Origin: Lachnospiraceae bacterium
Lineage (GTDB): Bacteria > Bacillota > Clostridia > Lachnospirales > Lachnospiraceae
Assembly: GCA_900771955.1 (NCBI GenBank)
Contig: CAAGPW010000186.1
Span: 1 to 14,768 of the forward strand
Direction of reading: 5' to 3'
Length of the DNA: 14,768 nt
This document shows, one piece after another, positions 6,764 to 12,937 of the stretch (position 1 is its first letter; the number at the start of each line of letters is the position of its first letter). Below the pieces are notes generated by a model that made no database searches, was not told the origin of the DNA, and saw only the letters and a list, made by a program, of their open reading frames with translations. The translations under genes and the position numbers were made by a program.

Positions 6764-7306
6764 CTACTGCGCCAGGTTTTCGTTGCAGAACAGTTCATTT
6801 CCGTCTGCGTCCTGTCCCCTGATGGTTGATGTTGCACCGTCAAATTCCAGTGTGGCAAGTCCTTCGGTAAATCCACAGAAATATGCAAAATTTCCATCCT
6901 GATATGCAGTTACGGCATCCTCGCCGTATACTTCACCGGTTACCATGGATGAAAGCTTGTCAAAAGCTGCCTGCGCGTTGTCTTCCCCGACGATCGCCGC
7001 ACAGTCCGTAAGCCATACGTCTTTATATTCATCTGCCAGGATCACCGGCCAGAGTTCTTTATAGCTTCCGGTCAGATCCAAAAGAAGCTGATTTGCCGCC
7101 TCTGCGTCATCCGCCGCGTCCTCTGTGGCCGGTTCTGCTACTGTCTCCGTAGCTTCTGCAACTTCAGTATTCTCCTTAACACTCTCATTTGCCTGGGTCT
7201 CGGTCTGTGTCTCAGTTACCGTACTGCTCTTTGCTTCTCCACATCCTGCCAATACTGAGAATGCAAGCGTGAATGACAGCAGTACACTTCCAAATTTCTT
7301 TTTCAT
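6764..7306 (-). CDS. Small secreted lipoprotein, distantly ZinT-like in pattern
   Basis: Start chosen at ATG 7306 with SD GGAGGAG 5 nt upstream, giving 180 residues. Signal peptide and lipobox LAGC, then an acidic Thr/Glu/Ala-rich linker of about 50 residues, then a compact domain beginning GSYKELWPVILADEYKDVW and ending near TIRGQDADGNELFCNENLAQ. The order of motifs (W/Y-rich helix, a YGEDAVTAYQDGNFAYF strand pair, a short G-D-G turn) reminds me of the ZinT/YodA lipocalin-like metal-binding fold, but the metal-binding histidines of ZinT are absent, so this is a weak inference. It follows the AraC-type regulator on the same strand, with a terminator-like hairpin between them. Function unknown. 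Confidence 0.75.
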   Translation of the reverse strand: MKKKFGSVLLSFTLAFSVLAGCGEAKSSTVTETQTETQANESVKENTEVAEATETVAEPATEDAADDAEAANQLLLDLTGSYKELWPVILADEYKDVWLTDCAAIVGEDNAQAAFDKLSSMVTGEVYGEDAVTAYQDGNFAYFCGFTEGLATLEFDGATSTIRGQDADGNELFCNENLAQ

Positions 7307-7321
7307 GTTTTCTCCTCCAAA

Positions 7322-7367
7322 AAAATATGTGCAGTTGTTAGTTAAAGCTAACCGCCACACATATTTT
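7322..7367 (-). terminator. Terminator-like hairpin just before the lipoprotein ribosome site
   Basis: Perfect 10-bp outer stem AAAATATGTG/CACATATTTT (7322-7331 with 7358-7367) and inner 5-bp stem GTTAG/CTAAC. On the minus strand the stem runs into seven or more T residues and then directly into the SD GGAGGAG of the lipoprotein gene. It can end transcription from araC, or attenuate the lipoprotein gene. Confidence 0.65.
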
Positions 7368-7385
7368 ATAGAGATATTTCATCCG

Positions 7386-7400
7386 GCACAAGGACTGTGC
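7386..7400. repeat. Short inverted repeat in the araC-lipoprotein interval
   Basis: GCACA-AGGAC-TGTGC, 5-bp perfect arms, 11 bp after the araC stop on the minus strand. Could be a regulator site or a minor hairpin. Confidence 0.25.
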
Positions 7401-7410
7401 GGACGTAAAT

Positions 7411-8439
7411 CTATCCAATCGGACACCTATTTTTAAATCCCGTCGGTGTCACACCGTACTCTTTCTTAAATGCCGATGTAAATTTGTTTGGATTTTCATA
7501 CCCGATCTTTGCTGCGATCTCTCCCACCGAAAGTTCTGTTTCCAGCAGGAGCTTCTGTGCCTCCTGCATGCGGTAGCTCTTAAGATATGCATATATCGAT
7601 GTTCCGTATATTCCTTTAAAGCACCTTTTTAACGCTGTCGGTGATATCTGAAACCGGTCTGCGAGCTGTCCGATCGTCTCATGTCTGGAAAGATCCTCTG
7701 TCAAGTACGCCGCCACCTGCTTGCTCCGCGCGACCTGTGCCTGACTGAAATATTCTGTCTGCAGGATTTCATCTCCGGCGTCAAGATCGCTCAAAAACAA
7801 GAGCAGTTCCATCATCTTGATCTTCCGGTAGCCCGGTTTTTGCTGCTCTTTTTCATGGTACAGCTCCGAAAAAATGTACTTGATGGAAGGATTTGCCCGC
7901 ATAATGCAGCAACGGTTTTCTTCGCAGATGTATGTCCGCAGATGCGCAAGGTCGATCCCCAGAAATTCCATGATCTGGCGGACTTCCGGCAGTATTTTTT
8001 CCAGATCGATAACGACTGTGATCCCATGATAATGCTTTAATGGAAAACAGGAAAAAGATTTTTTCTTTCTGACCGAACCGATCGACAGATCCCCTGCTGC
8101 CATATAACAGCAGCTGTTTTCCCCAAAACTGCACTCATAGCGCCCGACAAGGCAATGGTTGATCTCGATCATGTTTTTTGCGGTCATCTGATCTTTATTA
8201 CAGTACGCCATATGCATATCGTTATAATACAGTTCCACTCCGGAAAACACCCGGTATGCCGTGATCTTTCCCGTTCCTGTCTCATTGGATAGTTTATAGA
8301 TCCTGCACTCCGCATCCGGTTCTCCGCTTTCTGTTTTGGCTTCTCCATATAACTTTGTACCACTAAGTTCCACCGGAAACTCCGTATGTGCAGGAACATC
8401 AATCGCACTCGAAAGTACCTGTTCCTTACCGGTCTTCAT
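7411..8439 (-). CDS. AraC/XylS-family transcriptional regulator
   Basis: 342 residues; start ATG with GGAGGAG close upstream. The last 105 residues are the double helix-turn-helix of the family: SRHETIGQLADRFQISPTALKRCFKGIYG (first HTH, about 254-282) and LSVGEIAAKIGYENPNKFTSAFKKEYGVTPTGFKNR (second HTH, about 303-338, with the conserved GY-x-N-P-x-K-F-x-x-x-F-K-x-x-x-G-x-x-P pattern). The N-terminal 230 residues are an unrecognised sensing region rich in Cys and Tyr. Only 20 nt separate it from the nudC stop, so it is probably co-transcribed with nudC, and it may control the downstream lipoprotein gene (inference). Confidence 0.93.
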   Translation of the reverse strand: MKTGKEQVLSSAIDVPAHTEFPVELSGTKLYGEAKTESGEPDAECRIYKLSNETGTGKITAYRVFSGVELYYNDMHMAYCNKDQMTAKNMIEINHCLVGRYECSFGENSCCYMAAGDLSIGSVRKKKSFSCFPLKHYHGITVVIDLEKILPEVRQIMEFLGIDLAHLRTYICEENRCCIMRANPSIKYIFSELYHEKEQQKPGYRKIKMMELLLFLSDLDAGDEILQTEYFSQAQVARSKQVAAYLTEDLSRHETIGQLADRFQISPTALKRCFKGIYGTSIYAYLKSYRMQEAQKLLLETELSVGEIAAKIGYENPNKFTSAFKKEYGVTPTGFKNRCPIG

Positions 8440-8459
8440 GCCCTCTCCTCCCTGTCCAG

Positions 8460-9308
8460 TCAGTGCACTGCGTTTTCTTCTCCCCGCCGGAATACCTCCA
8501 TCATCTCCGCAGTCAGTGAGATATCATTGTCAGTCGGCGGCATATTTTCTCTGGTGAACCAGGTTGCCTCTCCGAGCTCGTCCTCCTCCAAAGTAATGTC
8601 ATCCGCGCCGTCCAGTTCCGCGAAAAAGCCGACCAAAAGCGTTCCCGTAAATGCCCACGGCTGGTTCTTGTAATAACGGATATTTTTCACCGAAAGCCCC
8701 ACTTCTTCTTTCACTTCTCTCGCAACGGTCTGCTCAAGCGTCTCTCCGATCTCCGCAAATCCGGCGATCAGCGCATATTTTTTATAATCCCGGTCTGCAT
8801 ATTTCGTAAACAGGATACGGTCTCTTTTCGGATCAGTCAAAGCAATGATGACTGCCGGGGAAATAACCGGATAAACGATCTCGCCGCAATCCGGGCAGCG
8901 CATCGCACGCTCTTTTTCATCCGGCACTAACCCGCTTCCGCATCTCCCGCAGAACTGGTGGCTCTCCCGCCACTGATACAGATTGAACGCCGTAATTCCC
9001 GCAAATGCAAGATGACGCGGTGCATAGGTGCGGAAAATATTTTTCGGACAGCGGCAAAGCCCCGGTATTCTCGCCACATCCACATTCCGTAAATAGAAAA
9101 ATCCTGTGTCATCGATCTCAAAGAGGAAACGGTACTCTGCCCCGTCTTCTCTCACCCGTGCTTTCACCTCCGCATATGTGAGCATCCATTTATTTTTTTC
9201 ATCAAGCAGCACCTCATTCCCATCAAATATCAGCACGATATCATGGTCTTTCGGTGCATGCGGTGTAAATTCATTGTGATAGACATGTGGAAAAATATCC
9301 TGTATCAT
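8460..9308 (-). CDS. nudC: NAD(H) pyrophosphatase / NAD-RNA decapping Nudix hydrolase
   Basis: 282 residues; ATG 9308 with AAGGAAG 6 nt upstream. A zinc ribbon CGRCGSG...CPDCG (C120, C123, C138, C141) precedes a complete Nudix box GFAEIGE-T-L...REVKEEVGL (183-205; GX5EX7REVXEEXGL with metal-binding E198, E201, E202). After it comes NQPWAF (215-220), the NudC marker usually written SQPWPFPxS; here the second half is altered (AFTGT). Known: hydrolyses NADH/NAD+ to NMN and AMP and removes NAD caps from RNA. It is the first protein gene after the SRP RNA on this strand, followed by araC. Confidence 0.93.
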   Translation of the reverse strand: MIQDIFPHVYHNEFTPHAPKDHDIVLIFDGNEVLLDEKNKWMLTYAEVKARVREDGAEYRFLFEIDDTGFFYLRNVDVARIPGLCRCPKNIFRTYAPRHLAFAGITAFNLYQWRESHQFCGRCGSGLVPDEKERAMRCPDCGEIVYPVISPAVIIALTDPKRDRILFTKYADRDYKKYALIAGFAEIGETLEQTVAREVKEEVGLSVKNIRYYKNQPWAFTGTLLVGFFAELDGADDITLEEDELGEATWFTRENMPPTDNDISLTAEMMEVFRRGEENAVH

Positions 9309-9336
9309 ATCTGCTTCCTTTCCTCGTCGCCATTAC

Positions 9337-9367
9337 AGAGACGGAATGCGTTCCGCATCCCGTCTCT
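9337..9367 (-). other. Strong RNA hairpin in the nudC leader
   Basis: AGAGACGG (9337-9344) and CCGTCTCT (9360-9367), one A-C mismatch, then ATGCG/CGCAT closing a 3-nt loop. Thirteen pairs in 31 nt. No T-run on either strand, so it is not an intrinsic terminator. Confidence 0.6.
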
Positions 9368-9381
9368 GATAAACGGTCGTC

Positions 9382-9414
9382 AAATGGATGCCCGTGCAAG
9401 CACGGCGTCCATTT
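9382..9414 (-). other. Second strong RNA hairpin in the nudC leader
   Basis: AAATGGA (9382-9388) with TCCATTT (9408-9414), a small bulge, and CCGTGC-AA-GCACGG on top. Sits between the two 19-bp repeats. Confidence 0.6.
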
Positions 9415-9436
9415 TCCTCGTCGCCATTACAAAAAA

Positions 9437-9466
9437 AAGTATAAGACCAGCCTATGTCTTATACTT
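9437..9466 (-). terminator. Terminator of the SRP RNA gene
   Basis: Perfect 11-bp stem AAGTATAAGAC/GTCTTATACTT with an 8-nt loop. On the minus strand the stem is followed by a run of T (9436-9431 and the stem-end T residues), 15 nt past the SRP RNA 3' end. Confidence 0.85.
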
Positions 9467-9480
9467 CTGTACACATTTTT

Positions 9481-9747
9481 AATCGGGCATCCCGCTTTGA
9501 ATCCGGACCATAAACGTTACCTCCGTAGTTAGCTCGGCCCAGGCGACCTTACGGCACATAAGAGCTCTTACTTAGTGCTGCTTTGTTCCCAACCTGACAC
9601 GGTTCGTAAGTTCCTATTGCGTAAGACCCAGACTTCAACGCCACTTGCGAAGGGCAGCTTCACAGCCCAAAAACCCGCGGCGGGATATCACCCCAGCTCT
9701 AGCGGATTGCTGGTACAGGGTACCGCTACTCCCCCGGCTGCCCGAGT
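9481..9747 (-). ncRNA. ffs: Signal recognition particle RNA, large bacterial type
   Basis: About 267 nt. The 5' end TCGGGCA (9745-9739) pairs perfectly with 3' TGCCCGA (9489-9483), closing the long helix. The 5' part has the Alu-domain hairpins (TAGCGG/CCGCTA and GGTAC/GTACC). The S domain is unmistakable: ACGCAATAGGAACTTACGAACC, then GTCAGG-TTG-GGAA-CAA-AGCAGC, the helix 8 that binds Ffh. The GGAA tetraloop (9589-9586) is kept but its stem is TTG/CAA instead of the common TCC/GGA, with both sides changed so pairing holds. It guides nascent membrane proteins to the translocon. Transcribed from its own promoter; ends are estimated from pairing, not mapped. Confidence 0.95.
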
Positions 9748-9753
9748 TCTTTT

Positions 9754-9782
9754 AGTATAACGGTTTTTCAAAGGGTTGTCAA
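9754..9782 (-). promoter_or_regulatory. Sigma-A promoter of the SRP RNA gene
   Basis: TTGACA (9782-9777), 17-bp spacer, TATACT (9759-9754); start about 9747. The -35 box is inside the tadA coding sequence (codons for Leu-Thr, four residues before its end) and the tadA stop lies in the spacer. Confidence 0.92.
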
Positions 9783-10256
9783 TTCTGTTTTCGCCTTTTT
9801 GTTGCGCATGCGAAGCTCCTTAAAAAAACGGCTCAGAATTTCTGAACATTCTGTCTCCAGCACACCACGCTTAAGCTCCACCTGATGATTGAATTCCTGC
9901 ATCTGAAGCAGATTTAACACAGAGCCTGCGCAGCCCGCCTTTGGATTCATACATCCGATCACAACTTTTTTCATACGCGACTGTACGATCGCCCCTGCGC
10001 ACATCTGACACGGCTCTAAGGTCACATACATCGTACAGTCCTCCAGACGCCAGTCCCCGGTCTTTTTACTCGCCTTTTTGATCGCCGCGATCTCGGCATG
10101 CGCCAGTGTGACCTTATCCGTATTTCTGCGGTTATACCCGCGGGCAATGATTTTTCCCTCCTGCACGATCACACAGCCGATCGGCACCTCTCCGATCTTA
10201 TATGCTTTTTTTGCCTGCCTTAACGCCTCGCGCATGAATTTTTCCTGTTCTTCCAC
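9768..10256 (-). CDS. tadA: tRNA-specific adenosine deaminase
   Basis: Start set at GTG 10256, which has GGAAGG about 8 nt upstream and gives 162 residues, the normal TadA length, with the family's usual MEEQEKFMREALRQAKKA beginning; the longer in-frame upstream extension lacks a ribosome site. The zinc site is complete: HAE (H53, catalytic E55) and PCQMC (C83, C86). Known: converts wobble adenosine 34 of tRNA-Arg(ACG) to inosine and is usually essential. Gene order tadA-SRP RNA is conserved in Firmicutes. The basic tail RNKKAKTELTTL contains the SRP promoter -35 in its DNA. Confidence 0.95.
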   Translation of the reverse strand: MEEQEKFMREALRQAKKAYKIGEVPIGCVIVQEGKIIARGYNRRNTDKVTLAHAEIAAIKKASKKTGDWRLEDCTMYVTLEPCQMCAGAIVQSRMKKVVIGCMNPKAGCAGSVLNLLQMQEFNHQVELKRGVLETECSEILSRFFKELRMRNKKAKTELTTL

Positions 10257-10310
10257 CGGTATGACCTTCCTTCCCGCACATGTTTTTATTTCGCATCCGT
10301 CAATATCTGC

Positions 10311-10316
10311 TATAAT
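10311..10316 (+). promoter_or_regulatory. Possible -10 element of the acetyltransferase gene
   Basis: TATAAT, 50 nt before the ATG at 10366. No good -35 is seen 17 bp upstream. The same interval must also hold the divergent tadA promoter, which I cannot place with confidence. Confidence 0.4.
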
Positions 10317-10365
10317 AATAACATAGAATTCAAATATAGCAAAATTTACGGAGTAGACCAAAACC

Positions 10366-10911
10366 ATGAACCTGATTTACGAGACTGACCGCCTGATCTT
10401 AAAAGTGCTGCGTCCGGATGCAGCAAAAAAAGTCCTCTGTTTCTATCTTGATAACAAAGAACTTTTTGAAAAATATGAAGCTTTAAGACCGGATAATTTT
10501 TATACGTTAAAATACCAGAAATCCGTTCTTCTATGCGAATATAACCTGACCGTACAGCTTTCCGCCGTGCGTTTTTACGTATTTTTAAAGAACGATCCCG
10601 ATCACATCATCGGAACCGTCTGCTTCCGCGATATTACACGCTCGATCTATGACAGTTGTGAAGTGGGTTACAAATTTGATGAACGCTTCTGGCATCATGG
10701 TTACGCGACAGAAGCACTGATCGAGGGCATTGACATTATGTTCGGTGATCTCGGTCTGCACCGCATCACCGCATGTGTCATGCCGGAAAATACCCCATCC
10801 ATCCGCCTTCTGGAATCACTCTATTTCAAGCGCGAGGGACTGCTCAGACAGAACGCCCGCATAAACGGAAAATGGGCTGACCATTACCTGTACAGTCTCA
10901 TTCATCCATAA
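10366..10911 (+). CDS. GNAT-family N-acetyltransferase (RimJ/RimL type)
   Basis: 181 residues. Begins with the RimJ/RimL opening YETDRLILKVLRPDAAKKV, has the beta-4 strand IIGTVCFRDI, GYKFDERFWHHGYATEALIEGIDIMF (acetyl-CoA loop in its GxxGYATEA form) and LGLHRITACVMPENTPSIRLLESLYFKREG, the classic C-terminal signature. Known: transfers acetyl from acetyl-CoA to protein N-termini or small amines; the target is unknown. The start is the only reasonable ATG, but the ribosome site is weak (GGAG about 12 nt upstream). Its last codons overlap the end of the opposite-strand gene by 14 bp. Confidence 0.9.
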   Translation: MNLIYETDRLILKVLRPDAAKKVLCFYLDNKELFEKYEALRPDNFYTLKYQKSVLLCEYNLTVQLSAVRFYVFLKNDPDHIIGTVCFRDITRSIYDSCEVGYKFDERFWHHGYATEALIEGIDIMFGDLGLHRITACVMPENTPSIRLLESLYFKREGLLRQNARINGKWADHYLYSLIHP

Positions 10912-11851
10912 ACCGATACCAGTAGCCGAACTGATTCGTCTTGATCTCCGTATCTTTTTCCTGTTTAAATTCAGGAAATCCAAAGATCGCAGCAAGCACC
11001 TTCTCCTGGTTCTGATATACTCCGGGAACACCGACAAACCACTTTTTGCTGTGCTCCCCTTCAATTCTGCCGAGGAGCAGATGGCGATAATTAAAAAAAC
11101 CATGCAGCAGAAAGCTGTTGCTGCCCAGATACCAGTATTTCTTTGGCAGTTCTTTTAAATCCTTTAACTCCATGCGGATTCCGGAAATCTGTGGAGCACT
11201 CTCAAATACTTTTTCCGTCCCATACATGCCTGTCAGTTTTTCCCACAAAGTCTGCCATATCTCTTTCGGTTCCTGTGCTTCCAGGCTCTCCGTCTGCACT
11301 GTTGTCTGCATCGTTTTTCCCGGTGTTTCATACCGTTCCATCTCTGATTCGGCACACTGCTGCGGCACAGTTTCCTGCACACGCTCCGGTTCGGCCGGCT
11401 GCTGCGGCGCGGTTTCCTGCATGCGCTCCGGTTCGGCCGGCTGCTGTGGCGCGCTTTCCTGCTTCGCCTCCCCGTATGGCTTGAAATTTTCGCGGTAAAT
11501 GGCTTTTTCATCCCATTGACTTGCGAACATGACTGTATCGTTTAAAAAGATCAGAATCCCTTTCATGTCATTCATGCAATAATCTGTGGCTCCCACCTGA
11601 CTGCAGGAAAGCTGCCGGACAAAATCTCCCGCTCCGTTCACCAGTGCGATCTGTCCGATCTCCACACCGATGATCTCCCCGCCTTCCCGGCTGAAAAGAT
11701 AAACCGGACACTTTACATTGGTGTATCCGGTCCGCTTCAAATGGATCTCTATCTGACAGTATTCTCCGCGGATATCCACCTTTGCAAATCCGACATTCTG
11801 GTTTTTATTGTTATTCTCATAGGCATAAATATAAGTGACAAATCTCTGCAT
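10898..11851 (-). CDS. Unrecognised protein with a repeat-rich acidic linker
   Basis: 317 residues, ATG 11851 with GGGAGGG 10 nt upstream. No signal peptide or membrane segment. Three parts: an N-terminal domain (1-125, beta-rich pattern, VGFAKVDIRGEYCQIEIHLKR), a linker (130-195) of three near-identical 14-residue repeats rich in Pro, Gln and Glu, and a C-terminal domain (196-317) with conserved-looking YWYLGSNSFLLHGFFNYRHLLLGRI and WFVGVPGVYQNQEKVLAAIFGFPEF. I cannot assign a function; proteins built like this seem common in Lachnospiraceae (recollection, not checked). Monocistronic by its context: divergent from merR and convergent with the acetyltransferase gene. Confidence 0.85.
   Translation of the reverse strand: MQRFVTYIYAYENNNKNQNVGFAKVDIRGEYCQIEIHLKRTGYTNVKCPVYLFSREGGEIIGVEIGQIALVNGAGDFVRQLSCSQVGATDYCMNDMKGILIFLNDTVMFASQWDEKAIYRENFKPYGEAKQESAPQQPAEPERMQETAPQQPAEPERVQETVPQQCAESEMERYETPGKTMQTTVQTESLEAQEPKEIWQTLWEKLTGMYGTEKVFESAPQISGIRMELKDLKELPKKYWYLGSNSFLLHGFFNYRHLLLGRIEGEHSKKWFVGVPGVYQNQEKVLAAIFGFPEFKQEKDTEIKTNQFGYWYRFMDE
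11333..11458 (-). repeat. Three 42-bp in-frame tandem repeats
   Basis: They encode ESAPQQPAEPERMQ, ETAPQQPAEPERVQ and ETVPQQCAESEMER. The first two are nearly identical at DNA level; the third has drifted. Typical of a length-variable linker made by slippage. Confidence 0.85.
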
Positions 11852-11923
11852 ATAAGCTTTTCCCTCCCTGCATATGCTATGTTCTATCCTATTCCGGAAA
11901 CTTTTTTCTCATGCCAACAATTA

Positions 11924-11945
11924 TTGCCGTTAATTATTTGCCGTT
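11924..11945. repeat. Direct repeat TTGCCGTT, candidate operator
   Basis: TTGCCGTT at 11924-11931 and 11938-11945 (14 bp apart), followed by related TGGCGG and TTGCC strings up to 11964, and CCGTTAA again near 11995. Lies in the divergent promoter interval between the unrecognised protein gene and merR. Confidence 0.35.
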
Positions 11946-11970
11946 GCGCATGGCGGATTTTGCCATAAAA

Positions 11971-11979
11971 TGTTATAAT
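11971..11979 (+). promoter_or_regulatory. Extended -10 promoter of the merR-type gene
   Basis: TGTTATAAT: a perfect TATAAT (11974-11979) with the TG extension, 44 nt before the ATG. No clear -35. An imperfect dyad TTTTGCC...GGCATAAAA flanks the -10, as expected for a MerR-type site that overlaps its own promoter (inference). Confidence 0.6.
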
Positions 11980-12022
11980 AAAGGCATAAAATGACCGTTA
12001 ACGAAAATGGGAGAGCAACGTC

Positions 12023-12826
12023 ATGAATATTCACTATACCATCCATAAAGTTGCCGACCTGCTCGATATTTCCACGGATGCCATTCGTCTCTATGAGCGG
12101 GAAGGTCTGGTAAGTCCTTTGCGCGATGAGGCAAACGGCTACCGTTATTATGAGGCGGAGCAGATCCACCGCATCATGGGAATTTCACTTTACCGTAAGC
12201 TCGGCGTCAGCATTTCGGAGATCAAGGAACTGCTTGCAAATACGACTTTTTCTGAGATCAGCAACGGTTTTTCGCGCCTGATCGAGCAGAATGAGCAGGA
12301 GATCCGACGCCTTGAAACCAAGATCAAAAAACTTGAATTTATGCGGCAGCATCTTGATACCCTCAGCCAGAATGTCGGTACATACAGCCTTCGGCCACTG
12401 CCGGCACATTATATACTGTATCATCAGGATACAGCCGCCTTAAAATATGCCCCGCTCAAAGATGTATTCCATTCTTCTTCTTTTTCCTTCGGAAATTTCT
12501 GCTATCTCTTAAAACAGGGAAATAACGATAACTGGCATGCAAAATGTCTGGAATTTGTCATTCGGGAAGAAATGGGAGCACTCTGCCTGCCACCCCGGTC
12601 AGATGTTTTCCTGCCCAAGCAGCCGTCTGTTCCCTGTATCTATACCGTGATCGGTGTGCCTTCGATCTATGATATTTCCTGGGATCTTTCCGGTCTCTTT
12701 TCATATGCTGCCAGTAAAGGACTTTCCTGCGACGCAAAAGCCCGCGCATTTTTTGTCTTCAGTATTCTGCAAGATAATGTGATCATGGACTATTATGAGA
12801 TATTTTTGCCAATTTGTTCAAATTAA
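12023..12826 (+). CDS. MerR-family transcriptional regulator with GyrI-like effector domain
   Basis: 267 residues; ATG with GGGAGAG 7 nt upstream. N-terminal winged helix: YTIHKVADLLDISTDAIRLYEREGLVSPLRDEANGYRYYEAEQIHRIMGISLYRKLGVSISEIKELL (residues 5-72), the canonical MerR text. A coiled-coil dimerisation helix (about 82-118) follows, then a 150-residue domain whose size and place match the GyrI/BmrR-type drug-sensing fold; it ends near the C-terminus with AFFVFSILQDNVIMDYYEIFLPI, an acidic-aromatic pattern usual for that fold. Probably senses a hydrophobic compound and regulates itself or a neighbour; no efflux gene is adjacent. Confidence 0.92.
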   Translation: MNIHYTIHKVADLLDISTDAIRLYEREGLVSPLRDEANGYRYYEAEQIHRIMGISLYRKLGVSISEIKELLANTTFSEISNGFSRLIEQNEQEIRRLETKIKKLEFMRQHLDTLSQNVGTYSLRPLPAHYILYHQDTAALKYAPLKDVFHSSSFSFGNFCYLLKQGNNDNWHAKCLEFVIREEMGALCLPPRSDVFLPKQPSVPCIYTVIGVPSIYDISWDLSGLFSYAASKGLSCDAKARAFFVFSILQDNVIMDYYEIFLPICSN

Positions 12827-12852
12827 CATTTATTATTTGTGAAATATAACGA

Positions 12853-12883
12853 TTGACCTTAGACCTGCCCCAACCTTTATGCT
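12853..12883 (+). promoter_or_regulatory. Possible promoter of the chemotaxis receptor gene
   Basis: TTGACC (12853-12858) followed by TATGCT (12878-12883) at 19 bp, or TTTATG at 17 bp. I found no sigma-D (flagellar) type TAAA...GCCGATAA promoter in this 111-bp interval. Confidence 0.4.
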
Positions 12884-12937
12884 AAATTTCAGATCAGTTA
12901 ATGAATTTACGTCATTTAACAAAAGGAGGTCTTAGTC

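Larger units (their letters stand above)
9319..9431. repeat. 19-bp direct repeat flanking two hairpins
   Basis: The identical 19-bp string TTTCCTCGTCGCCATTACA occurs at 9319-9337 and 9413-9431, start-to-start 94 bp. The right-most copy on the transcribed (minus) strand follows the SRP terminator; the other ends in the GGAAA/AAGGAAG ribosome site of nudC. Each copy reads ATG GCG ACG AGG AAA on the minus strand, but without a convincing SD. Looks like a local duplication of the nudC leader or the scar of an insertion. Confidence 0.75.

Noticed and set aside
9413..9470. Tiny minus-strand frames beginning MATRK in each 19-bp repeat
   Set aside because: Fifteen to twenty codons, no ribosome site for either; best explained by repeat duplication.
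11118..11498. 126-codon plus-strand frame with SAGCCGA repeats
   Set aside because: Its repeats are the reverse reading of the 42-bp repeats of the real minus-strand gene.
12859..12932. AGACCT pairing with AGGTCT to hide the receptor ribosome site
   Set aside because: AGACCT falls in the spacer of the likely promoter and would not be in the transcript.
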